From Caulobacter henricii (GTDB lineage Bacteria > Pseudomonadota > Alphaproteobacteria > Caulobacterales > Caulobacteraceae): 64,000 nucleotides of DNA. The notes beneath the pieces were generated by a model. That model did no database searches, had not been told where the DNA came from, and saw only the letters and a list, made by a program, of their open reading frames with translations. Positions 1 through 8,421 of this stretch are shown piece by piece. Position numbers and translations under genes: made by a program. The DNA lies in assembly GCF_001414055.1 (NCBI RefSeq), contig NZ_CP013002.1, positions 3,720,001 through 3,784,000 of the forward strand. The letters run 5' to 3'. The stretch's first letter is position 1, and every line of letters starts with the position of its first letter.

Positions 1-561
1 GCGGCCAGGATCTCGCTCGACTATGCCGTCATGGAGCGGACCCAGAAGGCCGCCGTGGTCCCCGCCGCCTTTTCGTGGTCGGATCTGGGGGCCTGGGATG
101 CGATCTGGGAGGCCTGTCCCAAGACCGAGGACGACAATGCCGTGTCCGGCGACGTCACCCTGATCGATTGCGAGCGGGTCCTGGCCCGGTCGACCGGTCC
201 GTTCATCGGCGTGATCGGCCTGTCCGACATCATTGTGGTCGCCGAGCCCGACGCGGTGCTGGTCTGCCACCGCGACGCCAGCCAGGTCGTGAAGACCCTG
301 GTCGACGGTCTCAAGCGCGACGGTCGCGCCATCGCCCATGGTCGCGAGCGTGGCGGAGCCCGGCGGCTCCTGTCGACCACGGCCACGGCCAGAGTCGAAC
401 AATGGGCCCTGAAGGCCGGCGAAACGGTCGAGCTTCCTGCCGGAGTCGTTCAGGTGCTGGAGGGAGACGTGGAGGGCCTTGGCCCGGTCACCAGCCTGGA
501 CCAGCCCCAAACCGTCAGGGCCTCAAACACCGCTATTCTGCTGATCACGTCGCGGCCTTAA
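1..561 (+). CDS. Mannose-1-phosphate guanylyltransferase, 3' part (5' end outside window)
   Basis: The open frame enters from base 1, so this is the C-terminal 186 residues of a larger protein. The stretch SLDYAVMERTQ followed by FSWSDLGAWDAIWE is the conserved core of mannose-1-phosphate guanylyltransferases (ManC/XanB), which make GDP-mannose from GTP and mannose-1-phosphate for surface polysaccharides. After the transferase core the protein ends in only about 60 residues that look like a short cupin-like tail (ELPAGVVQVLEGD), less than the usual phosphomannose isomerase domain of bifunctional ManC. The stop at 559-561 overlaps the convergent sugar isomerase gene by 17 bases. A neighbouring mannose-type isomerase supports the assignment. 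Confidence 0.85.
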   Translation, partial: AARISLDYAVMERTQKAAVVPAAFSWSDLGAWDAIWEACPKTEDDNAVSGDVTLIDCERVLARSTGPFIGVIGLSDIIVVAEPDAVLVCHRDASQVVKTLVDGLKRDGRAIAHGRERGGARRLLSTTATARVEQWALKAGETVELPAGVVQVLEGDVEGLGPVTSLDQPQTVRASNTAILLITSRP

Positions 562-1699
562 CGGCCCGGTCCATTTCGGCGATCGCACAGACGATATGAT
601 AGAACGAGGAGGCCGGGGCGGCTTCCTCAACAAAGGTGCCGTCGGGCCTGAGCTTGTCTCGCCACAGGCCCGGCACGGGCGTGCGGAGATATTGCAGCAG
701 GCCCTCGGCCCCGTCGGCCGCCACACCCCACCAGCGCGCTTCGCCGGTGATCTCGGCGGCCAGCACCCCGGCCTTGATCCGCTCGGTTTGCGGCCAGAGA
801 CGCGCCCCCCCGTCATGGACGCTCATGTCGGTGAGCAGGGCATTGATGGCCACGCCGCGTTCGGCATCGACCCCGACGGTCTCGGCGAGATCGATCATCC
901 GCAGGGCCGCGGCAGTGGCGTCGGGCCGGGCGGCCAGTCGTCCCCAGCGCAGCAGCAGCCAGCCCCATTCATACTGATGGCCCGGTTCCCAGATCTGGCC
1001 GGTCTGGCCCGGAGCGGGAGTCCAGTCCGCCGCGAAAAACTCGCGCAGGGCCCCGGTCCCCGGGTCAATGAACCGCGCCAGGGCCAGTTCGGCGATCTCG
1101 TCGGCCAGGCTCCGCCAGACCGGATCAGGGTCGAACGCCGCCCAGGCCAGGCAGGCCTCAAAGAGGTGCATGTGCGGATTGGAATGCTGCGGCGGGTCCA
1201 TCGGTGTCGACTCGCGGAAGCCGCCCAGCTCGTGTTTCAGGGTGTCGATCAGGGTCTGGCGGACCGACACGGCCACTTCGCGCAGATCGGCACGGCCGGT
1301 CACCTGGCAGGCACTGGCCAGGGCGAACAGGGCGAAGGCCTGGTCATAGAGCGCGGCCGTCTCATCCAGGCTGACGCCCCCGGGCCCGACCAGGGTGCGG
1401 AACAGGCCGTCGGGCCGACGATAGACGTCGAGATAATAGCCCAGGCCATGGTCCACCGCCGACCGCCAGGGCCCACTCCAGCCGAGATCGCCGGCGGCGG
1501 CGAAGGCATAGATCTGGCGCGGCAGCACCCGACCCCGGCGCGGCGAATCGATCGCCTCGCCCGATTGCTGGACGGTCTCGAAGAAGCCGCCGCCGGTCTG
1601 GTCTGCCCCGACTGACCACCACAGGGGAAAGGCCGTCTGGTTGACCCAGGTCTTCAGACGGTCGCGCAGGCGCGCGGCATCAGAGAAGGCATCGGTCAT
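545..1699 (-). CDS. AGE-family sugar isomerase/epimerase (mannose isomerase-like)
   Basis: A 384-residue protein of the N-acylglucosamine 2-epimerase (AGE) superfamily, an (alpha/alpha)6 barrel that isomerises or epimerises sugars such as mannose/fructose or mannose-6-phosphate. Visible family features are PLWWSVGADQTGGGFFE near the N-terminus, the RVLPRQIYAFA segment, the HMHLFEA motif and the GHQYEWGWLL motif that carries a barrel histidine. Length fits the family. It converges on the GDP-mannose synthesis gene, so a role in feeding mannose-6-phosphate to that pathway is likely but inferred. Exact substrate cannot be read from sequence; cellobiose epimerase or mannose isomerase are alternatives. 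Confidence 0.8.
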   Translation of the reverse strand: MTDAFSDAARLRDRLKTWVNQTAFPLWWSVGADQTGGGFFETVQQSGEAIDSPRRGRVLPRQIYAFAAAGDLGWSGPWRSAVDHGLGYYLDVYRRPDGLFRTLVGPGGVSLDETAALYDQAFALFALASACQVTGRADLREVAVSVRQTLIDTLKHELGGFRESTPMDPPQHSNPHMHLFEACLAWAAFDPDPVWRSLADEIAELALARFIDPGTGALREFFAADWTPAPGQTGQIWEPGHQYEWGWLLLRWGRLAARPDATAAALRMIDLAETVGVDAERGVAINALLTDMSVHDGGARLWPQTERIKAGVLAAEITGEARWWGVAADGAEGLLQYLRTPVPGLWRDKLRPDGTFVEEAAPASSFYHIVCAIAEMDRAVKAAT

Positions 1700-1800
1700 C
1701 AGAAGCGCTCCGGGTGGAGGCTGCTTTCTAGGCCAAGTTGCGGCCCAGCGCCAAGACGCCGGCTTGGCGCCGCACGGCCTCAGGCGATAAAGCTCGCCCC

Positions 1801-2337
1801 ATGGACACCCTGCCGCCCCTCGCCGCCGTTTTCCTCGACCGGGACGGCGTGCTCAATATCGACCATGGCTATGTCAGCGACCCCGACCGCCTAGAGTGGA
1901 TCGAGGGTGCCCGCGAGGCCGTCGTCGCCCTGACCCGGGCCGGGCTGAGGCTGATGGTGGTGACCAACCAGTCCGGGATCGGCCGCGGCTATTTCGAGGA
2001 GGCCGCCATGCACGGCTTCCATGCCGAGATGCAGCGGCAGCTGGCACCCCTCGGCGGCCGGATCGAGACCTTCTATTTCGCGCCCCATCACGAAGATGCC
2101 GCCGTGGAGGCCTATCGGGTCGCCGACCATCCGGACCGCAAGCCCAATCCCGGCATGCTGCTGCGCGGTCTGGCCGAGGCCGGCCTGACCGCCGACCAGG
2201 CGGTGATTATCGGCGACAAGCCCAGCGACGTGGAGGCCGGCCGCAGGGCCGGCATGCCGGGCTATCTGTTCCCGGGCGGCGACCTGCATGCCTTTGTCGT
2301 CTCGGTGCTGGGCGACCGGGTCCCCGGCCTGGCATGA
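1801..2337 (+). CDS. HAD-superfamily phosphatase, histidinol-phosphatase/GmhB-like
   Basis: A 178-residue HAD phosphatase. Motif I is FLDRDGVLN (nucleophile Asp and acid/base Asp) close to the N-terminus, motif II is VVTNQSGIGRG, and motif III/IV is the RKPNPGM lysine followed by IIGDKPSDVEAG. This is the HAD-IIIA arrangement of GmhB (heptose bisphosphate phosphatase) and histidinol phosphatase. The Cys-rich zinc loop that precedes RKP in GmhB is absent; the segment here (HHEDAAVEAYRVADHPD) has no cysteine. The start at 1801 is preferred over an upstream in-frame ATG at 1738 because the conserved fold begins just after it. ATGA overlap with the next gene indicates translational coupling. Substrate is probably a sugar phosphate. 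Confidence 0.8.
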   Translation: MDTLPPLAAVFLDRDGVLNIDHGYVSDPDRLEWIEGAREAVVALTRAGLRLMVVTNQSGIGRGYFEEAAMHGFHAEMQRQLAPLGGRIETFYFAPHHEDAAVEAYRVADHPDRKPNPGMLLRGLAEAGLTADQAVIIGDKPSDVEAGRRAGMPGYLFPGGDLHAFVVSVLGDRVPGLA

Positions 2338-3227
2338 GCCTGAAGGTCCTGCAGTTCGGGGCCACCGGCCAGGTCGGTCAGGCCCTGATCGCCGCCGGCC
2401 GGGGGAAACTCAGCCTGACGACCCTGACGCGCGCCGAGGTCGACCTGACCGACCCCGCTGCCGTCCGCGCCGCCGTGCTGGCGGCCGATTGCGACCTGGT
2501 CTGGAACGCTGCCGCCTTCACCATGGTCGACAGGGCCGAGGCCGAGCCCGAGGCGGCCTTCGCGGTCAACGCGACCGCACCGGAGGCCATGGCCGCCGCC
2601 TGCAGCGAACGCGACGTCCCCTTCGTGCACCTGTCGACCGACAGCGTCTTCGACGGCCAGACCGATCGACCCTATGTCGAGGCCGACCCGGCCCGGCCGA
2701 TCAGTGTCTATGGCCGCTCGAAACTGGCGGGCGAGGCGGCCGTTCTGGCCCGGCCACGCACGGCGGTGCTCCGGGTCTCCTGGGTGTTTTCCCTCTATGG
2801 CCGCAACTATGTCGCCTTCATGCTGGAGCTGGGCCGCACCCGCGACGTGCTGAAGGTGGTCGCCGACCAGTATGGCAGCCCCACCGACGGCGAGGCCCTG
2901 GCTGCCTTCATGGTCGAAGCCGCGCCACGCTGGGCGGCGGGCGGAGCGGGCGACGCGGCCTTTGGCCTGTTCCATTTCGCCAATGCCGGCGAGACTAGCC
3001 GCTTCGACTTCGCCCAAGCCGCCATCGCGCGCGATCCCCTGACCCGGGCGCACCTGGAGCCCACGACCCAGGCCGCCTTTGCCGAGGCCGCGGCCCGACC
3101 GCCGCGCTCACCCCTGGACAGTGGCAAGCTGGCCCGGGTGTTTGGCTTCACGCCCCAGCCCTGGCGACCGGCCGTTGAGCGGGCAGCCGACCAGCTTGTG
3201 CTGGCGTGGGCGGCTCCGGCGCGATAA
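2334..3227 (+). CDS. dTDP-4-dehydrorhamnose reductase-like protein (RmlD family)
   Basis: A 297-residue extended short-chain dehydrogenase. The nucleotide-binding motif FGATGQVG is at residues 8-15, the NAAAFTMVDRAE segment and the catalytic YGRSK (YxxxK) follow, and HLSTDSVFDG and LRVSWVFSLYGRNY are typical of RmlD, which reduces dTDP-4-keto-L-rhamnose to dTDP-L-rhamnose. The start overlaps the stop of the HAD phosphatase (ATGA at 2334-2337), so the two are co-translated. No rmlA, rmlB or rmlC is present in the window, so the protein may act on another 4-keto sugar nucleotide. Family assignment is firm, substrate is inference. Confidence 0.8.
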   Translation: MSLKVLQFGATGQVGQALIAAGRGKLSLTTLTRAEVDLTDPAAVRAAVLAADCDLVWNAAAFTMVDRAEAEPEAAFAVNATAPEAMAAACSERDVPFVHLSTDSVFDGQTDRPYVEADPARPISVYGRSKLAGEAAVLARPRTAVLRVSWVFSLYGRNYVAFMLELGRTRDVLKVVADQYGSPTDGEALAAFMVEAAPRWAAGGAGDAAFGLFHFANAGETSRFDFAQAAIARDPLTRAHLEPTTQAAFAEAAARPPRSPLDSGKLARVFGFTPQPWRPAVERAADQLVLAWAAPAR

Positions 3228-3266
3228 ACCGGCCAAAATCTCCATAAAATCCAGCGCAAGAGTCCC

Positions 3267-3920
3267 ATGCAGATCTTCCTCGACAGCACCGACACCAAGG
3301 TCATTGCCGACCTGGCCTCCACCGGCCTGGTGGATGGCGTGACCACCAACCCGACCCTGATCGCCAAGTCGGGCCGGCCGATGCTGGAGGTGATCGCCGA
3401 GATCTGCGACCTCGTGCCGGGTCCGATCAGCGCCGAGGTGGCCGCCACCACCGCCGACGCCATGATCGCCGAAGGCCAGAAGCTGGCCGGCATCGCGCCC
3501 AATGTCGTGGTCAAGATCCCCCTGACCCGCGATGGCCTGATCGCCTGCACCGCCTTCGCCAATGAAGGCATCTCGACCAATGTCACCCTGTGCTTCTCGC
3601 CGACCCAGGCCCTGCTGGCCGCCAAGGCCGGGGCGACCTTCGTCTCGCCCTTCATCGGCCGGCTGGACGATTACGGCTTCGACGGCATGGACCTGATCCG
3701 CGACATCCGCACCATCTATGACAATTACGGCTACGAGACCGAGATCCTCGCCGCCTCGGTGCGCAATGTCGCCCACGTCAAGGACGCCGCCATTGTCGGC
3801 GCCGACGTCGTCACCATCCCGCCCGCCGTGTTCAGCGACCTGTTCAAGCATCCCCTGACCGACAAGGGCCTGGAACAGTTCATGAAGGACTGGGCCGGCA
3901 CGGGCCAATCCATCCTCTAG
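3267..3920 (+). CDS. Transaldolase / fructose-6-phosphate aldolase family protein
   Basis: A 217-residue class I aldolase of the small transaldolase (TalC/Fsa) subfamily. [20 protein letters not shown] opens the barrel, [15 protein letters not shown] carries the substrate-binding loop, and [13 protein letters not shown] holds the Schiff-base lysine. [34 protein letters not shown] is diagnostic of the family, followed by [12 protein letters not shown]. Length matches the short subgroup of 210-220 residues. It acts in the non-oxidative pentose phosphate pathway or as a fructose-6-phosphate aldolase. Start is placed 39 bases after the RmlD-like gene; co-transcription is likely, and a strong hairpin follows the stop. 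Confidence 0.88.
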   Translation: MQIFLDSTDTKVIADLASTGLVDGVTTNPTLIAKSGRPMLEVIAEICDLVPGPISAEVAATTADAMIAEGQKLAGIAPNVVVKIPLTRDGLIACTAFANEGISTNVTLCFSPTQALLAAKAGATFVSPFIGRLDDYGFDGMDLIRDIRTIYDNYGYETEILAASVRNVAHVKDAAIVGADVVTIPPAVFSDLFKHPLTDKGLEQFMKDWAGTGQSIL

Positions 3921-3930
3921 GGGTTGATCT

Positions 3931-3960
3931 GAGTGGCAGCGGGTTCGCCTGCTGCCACTC
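3931..3960 (+). terminator. Perfect 10-bp hairpin after the aldolase gene
   Basis: GAGTGGCAGC at 3931-3940 pairs perfectly with GCTGCCACTC at 3951-3960 around a 10-base loop, starting 10 bases after the aldolase stop. No T-run follows, so it may be a Rho-assisted terminator or an mRNA 3'-end stabiliser rather than a classic intrinsic terminator. Confidence 0.5.
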
Positions 3961-4051
3961 AGGGTGATCGCTGATTATTTCGCTGACGCGAACTGTATTC
4001 GCACATGCGGTCTTTTGTCCTAGGCTGGTCCCAGCCACAGGAGAGACCCTC

Positions 4052-4285
4052 ATGGTCCCGAGCGACGCCATCGCCGAGTTTCGCCTCGCCGATACCGCCG
4101 AAGCCGCGAGCTTCTCGACCTTTCTCCAGGGCTTCCTGTCGGCCAACGGCTATCCGTTCGTAATCATCCACAATGCCCCGGACCTCACCGGTGAGCGCCG
4201 CCGGGTGGAGTTCGAAGACGCCAGGGTCAGCCGCAAGTTCGCCCAGGAGTGGCTGCGCCTTCGGGGCACACTGGGCCAGGCCTGA
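4052..4285 (+). CDS. Small hypothetical protein, 77 aa
   Basis: A 77-residue protein that I do not recognise. A good ribosome binding site (AGGAGAG around 4040) sits seven or so bases before the ATG. The sequence is mixed alpha/beta in character, with a hydrophobic central strand (YPFVIIHN) followed by a charged C-terminal half (ERRRVEFEDARVSRKFAQEWLRLR), and it has no signal peptide or membrane segment. It stands alone between a hairpin-ended upstream operon and the convergent MscS gene, so it probably has its own promoter in 3961-4040. Codon use matches its neighbours. Function unknown. Confidence 0.6.
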   Translation: MVPSDAIAEFRLADTAEAASFSTFLQGFLSANGYPFVIIHNAPDLTGERRRVEFEDARVSRKFAQEWLRLRGTLGQA

Positions 4286-4313
4286 ACCGGTCCCGCCGCC
4301 CGCCGCCTGCCAC

Positions 4314-5300
4314 TCAGGCCCTGGGCGGTGAAGGGGTCTTGCTCGAGCCCGATTTCCGGCCACCACGGGCCCCTGGCAGCTTGAACATCAGATGGTGTTC
4401 CCCCTCACCCGGCATGGCCGGCGAAGGATCGACCGCCTTTGACGGGCGCGGCGGCGGCAGGTCCTGGCGGGCCGGATATTCCGACAGCAGGTGAGCGGTC
4501 AGCATCAGGTCGGTCCTGACCGCGGCATAGTCCTCACGGGCGGTCCAGGCGCGGATCGCGGCCTGGGCGAAGGCTTCCGACAGGTCGGTGACCTCGATCT
4601 GCACCGCCGGCTCCTGGCGGATGCGCGGATCGCCCTCGGCCCGCTCGCGCAGGCGCTTGAGAACCGCGACCAGATCGGTCTTCAGCGGGACCTTGAACAG
4701 CACGTCCACCCGCCGCGTCCGGTGGGTGGAGTAGTTGAGGATGACGTCGCCGAACACCTTGCTGTTGGGGATCATCACCTTGACGTTGTCGGGGGTGGCG
4801 ATCTCGGTGAAGAGCAGGTCCAGCGACTTGACCGTGCCGATCCGCGTCGCCGTCTCGATGGTGTCGCCCACCTTGTAGGGGCGGAACAGCAGGATCATCA
4901 CTCCGGCCGCCACGTTCGACAGCGCCCCCTGCAGCGCCAGGCCGATGGCCAGCGAAGCCGCGCCCAGCACGGCGATGATCGAGGTGGCCTGCACGCCCAC
5001 CTGCTGCAGCACCGCCACCAGGCCGACGGCGATCACCGCATAGCGCACCAGTGAGGCGCCGAAGGTCTGCAGGGTGGGGTCGGGATTGGTCCGGTGTACG
5101 CGGCCCAGGGCCCGCCGCATCGCCCCGGCCAGCCATCCCGCCAGCCAGAAGGTCAGGATCAGGATGATCCCGGCCACCACCAGATTGATCGCCACCTTGC
5201 CCGACCAGTCGAGGAAGTGTCCCAGCATGGTCTCGTCGGGTTTCACATGGGCAATCGAGGGGAGGCGGGCATCGGGCGGAATAAGCGTCGGCTTGGTCAT
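4314..5300 (-). CDS. MscS-family mechanosensitive ion channel
   Basis: A 328-residue small-conductance mechanosensitive channel. Three hydrophobic segments lie near residues 35-55, 75-95 and 105-135; the third is the Gly/Ala-rich pore helix (AVLGAASLAIGLALQGALSNVAAG) of MscS. The beta domain follows (RPYKVGDTIE, then VMIPNSKVFGDVILNYS). The C-terminal 50 residues are Pro/Ser/Lys-rich and unlike the compact MscS tail. The start at 5300 is chosen over 5336 because a purine-rich stretch precedes it and the first helix is reached at the usual distance. The protein would release solutes on hypo-osmotic shock from the inner membrane. It is monocistronic. Confidence 0.88.
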   Translation of the reverse strand: MTKPTLIPPDARLPSIAHVKPDETMLGHFLDWSGKVAINLVVAGIILILTFWLAGWLAGAMRRALGRVHRTNPDPTLQTFGASLVRYAVIAVGLVAVLQQVGVQATSIIAVLGAASLAIGLALQGALSNVAAGVMILLFRPYKVGDTIETATRIGTVKSLDLLFTEIATPDNVKVMIPNSKVFGDVILNYSTHRTRRVDVLFKVPLKTDLVAVLKRLRERAEGDPRIRQEPAVQIEVTDLSEAFAQAAIRAWTAREDYAAVRTDLMLTAHLLSEYPARQDLPPPRPSKAVDPSPAMPGEGEHHLMFKLPGARGGRKSGSSKTPSPPRA

Positions 5301-5446
5301 GGAACTCTCGATGGCGCCCCCACCGCGAGCGGTCAACGGCGAGGTCCCCCGGCCTGTTCCGTCACGACGGCGCTTCGTGCCCGCGAAACAGTCGGTTACA
5401 TCAATTGGCTCGAACTCGCTTCGATCCGCCTCTATGAGCCCCGCCC

Positions 5447-6607
5447 ATGAGCATGCCCTTCATCGACCTCGCCGCGCAGCAGCGCCGGATCCGTGACCGC
5501 ATCGACGTCGCCATCGCCGGCGTCCTCGACAGCGGTGCCTATGTGATGGGCCCGCAGGTCCGCGAGTTCGAGGCCAAGCTGGCGGCGTTCGGCCAAGCCA
5601 AGCTCGCCCTGTCCTGCGCCAACGGCACCGATGCCATCGCCCTGCCGCTGATGGCCTGGGGTATCGGCAAGGGGGATGCGGTGTTCTGCCCGTCCTTCAC
5701 CTTCGCCGCCACGCCCGAGGTGGTGCCCTGGGTCGATGCGACGCCGGTCTTTGTCGACATCCTGCCCGACACCTTCAACATCGATCCGGCCAGGCTCGAA
5801 GCCGCCATCGCCGCTGTGAAGGCCGAAGGCCGGCTGACCCCCAGGGTGGTGATCGCCGTCGACCTGTTCGGCCAGCCGGCTGACTATCCGGCCCTCAAGG
5901 CCATCTGCGACCGTGAAGGCCTGAAACTGATCGCCGACAGCGCCCAGGGCTTCGGCTGCACCCTCGATGGCAAGCATCCCCTGCACTGGGCCGATGTCGC
6001 CACCACCAGCTTCTTCCCGGCCAAGCCGCTGGGCTGCTACGGCGACGGCGGGGCCGTTCTGACCAACGACCAGGACCTCTGGGACCTGATGGACAGCTAC
6101 CGCGTGCACGGCAAGGCCGTGGCCCCCGACCTTGTCGGCCGCACCTTCGATCACGACACCAAGTACCTGAACACCCGCATCGGCATGAACTCGCGCCTCG
6201 ACACCATCCAGGCAGCGATCCTGATCGAGAAGCTGGCGATCTTTGCCGAAGAGATCGCCCTGCGCCAGGTCGTGGCCGACCGATATGCCGAGGGTCTGAA
6301 GGATGCCGTTCTCTCAACGCCCAGCGTCATCGCCGGGGGCGTCTCGGTCTGGGCCCAGTATGTGATCGAGCACCGCAACCGTGACGGCCTGGCGGCGCAT
6401 CTGAAGGCGCACGGCATCCCGACGGCGGTCTATTATCCGGTCCCGATGCACATCCAAGCCCCCTATGCCGACTTCCCGCGCGGGGTCGGCGGCCTGCCGG
6501 TGACCGAAGCCAAGGCCGAGTCCGTCCTGGCCCTGCCCATGCATCCCTATCTGGGCGAGGCCGATCAGCAGATCATCATCGACGCGATCCGGGCCTTCGA
6601 CGGCTAG
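5447..6607 (+). CDS. DegT/DnrJ/EryC1/StrS-family sugar aminotransferase
   Basis: A 386-residue PLP-dependent aminotransferase acting on keto-sugar nucleotides. MPFIDLAAQQRRI, CANGTDAIALPLMAWGIGKGD, PSFTFAAT and the lysine region TSFFPAKPLGCYGDGGA are hallmarks of the family; the internal aldimine lysine is in FFPAKPLG. The end (PMHIQAPY, then VLALPMHPYL) is also typical. Relatives make amino sugars for lipopolysaccharide, capsule or holdfast (WbpE-like). It is adjacent to other sugar genes but separated from them by the MscS gene, and it has its own upstream region. The exact nucleotide sugar is not decidable. Confidence 0.88.
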   Translation: MSMPFIDLAAQQRRIRDRIDVAIAGVLDSGAYVMGPQVREFEAKLAAFGQAKLALSCANGTDAIALPLMAWGIGKGDAVFCPSFTFAATPEVVPWVDATPVFVDILPDTFNIDPARLEAAIAAVKAEGRLTPRVVIAVDLFGQPADYPALKAICDREGLKLIADSAQGFGCTLDGKHPLHWADVATTSFFPAKPLGCYGDGGAVLTNDQDLWDLMDSYRVHGKAVAPDLVGRTFDHDTKYLNTRIGMNSRLDTIQAAILIEKLAIFAEEIALRQVVADRYAEGLKDAVLSTPSVIAGGVSVWAQYVIEHRNRDGLAAHLKAHGIPTAVYYPVPMHIQAPYADFPRGVGGLPVTEAKAESVLALPMHPYLGEADQQIIIDAIRAFDG

Positions 6608-6618
6608 CGAAATCTGCT

Positions 6619-8361
6619 TCAGGCGGCGACGGCACGATCCAGGGCGTCATAGAGCGCGCGGATATCGAGGGGCTTGGCCAGCCAGTCCGTCATGCCGGCG
6701 TCGTGGCAGGCCCTGACCTCCTCGACCGCCACGCCGGCGCTGAAGCCGATCACCGGCGTATGGCGATTGAGGCCGTCGCCCGCCCGCAGTCGCCGGGTCG
6801 CCTCGCAACCGTCGAGGCCGGGCATGTTGACGTCCATCAGCACGATGTCGAACCGTTCTGCGGCAAGGCATTTCAGCGCCGACAGTCCATCCGAGGCCGT
6901 CGACAGGCTGACGCCGAGGGGTTCAAGCACCAGGGCCAGGGTACGGCGATTGACCTCGTGGTCATCGACGGCCAGCACCCTGAGGCTCGACATCCGGGGC
7001 GTTGCGCCCTCGTCCCGCGCCGCGACGGCCGCCGTTTCCGGTCGACCCTCCGGCAGGGTCAGGGAGAGGCGGAAGATTGCGCCCCGGGGCTCGGCAGGAC
7101 GGGCATCCAGCTCGCCGCCCATGAGCCGCGCCAGTTCCCGGCTGACGGTCAGGCCCAGGCCCGTGCCGCCATAGGTGCGCGCGGTTTCCTGCGAGGCCTG
7201 GCTATAGGGCGTGAACAGGCGGGCCATGGCCTCAGGCGGAATCCCCGCACCATGGTCCTGCACCTCGATGACGATCTGCAGCTGGCCGTCCGCCTGGGGG
7301 GCCACCGCCAGACGCAGGTCAATGACCCCTTCGTCGGTGAACTTCACGGCATTGGACAGCAGGTTGTTGAGGATCTGCCGAAGCCGGAACGGATCACCCT
7401 GGACCCAGACCGGTGCCTGATCCTCCGGACCCTGGCGCAGAACCAGCCCCTTGGCGACGGCCTGGGCGGTCCAGAACCGGGTGGCGTCACCCATAGCCCC
7501 CAGCAGGTCGAAATTGCGGGTTTCCAGACTCATGGCCCGGGCCTCGATCTTGGCCTGGTCCAGCATGTCGGTCAGCAATCCGGTCATCAGATGGCCGGCG
7601 TCGACGATGAGGTCTGCGGTGGCGGCCGTCTGGGCAGGAGGAACGCCCCGACGGATCAGATGGGCGCCGGCTAGGATCGCGGACAGCGGCGTGCGCAGCT
7701 CATGACTGACTATGGCCGCCATCGCTGCCCGGTCGGCCACGGCAGCCTCGGCCTGGATGCGGCGGGCGTCCGATTCCGCATGGGCCAGGACCACGGCCTT
7801 GCGGGCCTGGTGCAAACGCCGCCAGGTGCTGTGTACCGCGATGGTGAAGAAGATCACCATCGTCGCCAGGATGGCCACCTGGCCGTAGGAGGTGCGCCAC
7901 CACCAGATCGGCAGCGTGACCAGGCTGATCGCATAGGGTCCGGCCCCCAGATAGAACAGAGGCCGGCTGTCGACGCCGGAGGCGACATTGTTCAGCAGTC
8001 CTCCCGCCAGCAGCAGCAGGGCCAGGGCCATCAGGGACGGCTGGTCGCTGTACCAGAGGATCGCCGCTGCACCGGCATGGACCGCCCCCATGGTGAAGAC
8101 AGAGACCAGCATCAGCACTGTCCAGGCCTCGACATGGCGGGTCGGCATGCGCCCCCTGGCAAAGGGCCTGACCGCGATGAATTCCAGGGCCTGGACCGCC
8201 AGGCTGGACAACACCCACATCCCGATCAGGTCATCCCGCGAAGCCAGATGCAGGGCCCAGCTCAACAGGGCCATGACTCCGAGGCGGGTAAAGACCTGTT
8301 TGTAACGCTCATCGGCATTGGCAGGCAGATAGGGCAGCAGGGCCGCCAGAAACTTGGACAT
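6619..8361 (-). CDS. Membrane hybrid histidine kinase with C-terminal receiver
   Basis: A 580-residue sensor protein. Residues 25-175 contain about six membrane segments with no large periplasmic loop, so the signal is probably sensed in the membrane. A linker helix leads to the phospho-acceptor site VSHELRTPLSA (His near 220), the ATPase N box (NNLLSNAVKF, about 332-341), DHGAGIPPEA and the G2 box GGTGLGL. A receiver domain follows, with the acidic pair VDDHEVNRRT, phospho-acceptor LMDVNMPG (Asp near 510) and WLAKPLD lysine. There is no Hpt domain and no separate response regulator next door. The start at 8361 (MSKFLAALL) is preferred to 8400. Signal and target are unknown. Confidence 0.9.
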   Translation of the reverse strand: MSKFLAALLPYLPANADERYKQVFTRLGVMALLSWALHLASRDDLIGMWVLSSLAVQALEFIAVRPFARGRMPTRHVEAWTVLMLVSVFTMGAVHAGAAAILWYSDQPSLMALALLLLAGGLLNNVASGVDSRPLFYLGAGPYAISLVTLPIWWWRTSYGQVAILATMVIFFTIAVHSTWRRLHQARKAVVLAHAESDARRIQAEAAVADRAAMAAIVSHELRTPLSAILAGAHLIRRGVPPAQTAATADLIVDAGHLMTGLLTDMLDQAKIEARAMSLETRNFDLLGAMGDATRFWTAQAVAKGLVLRQGPEDQAPVWVQGDPFRLRQILNNLLSNAVKFTDEGVIDLRLAVAPQADGQLQIVIEVQDHGAGIPPEAMARLFTPYSQASQETARTYGGTGLGLTVSRELARLMGGELDARPAEPRGAIFRLSLTLPEGRPETAAVAARDEGATPRMSSLRVLAVDDHEVNRRTLALVLEPLGVSLSTASDGLSALKCLAAERFDIVLMDVNMPGLDGCEATRRLRAGDGLNRHTPVIGFSAGVAVEEVRACHDAGMTDWLAKPLDIRALYDALDRAVAA

Positions 8362-8421
8362 GATCTGTCTCCCGTCGCCCGGCCTAGGCAAAACTGGCAA
8401 AGGAGAGGTAAACGCTGCGCC

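Noticed and set aside
1801..2337. Naming the HAD phosphatase gmhB
   Set aside because: The Cys-containing zinc loop of GmhB is missing and no other heptose genes are nearby; the substrate stays open.
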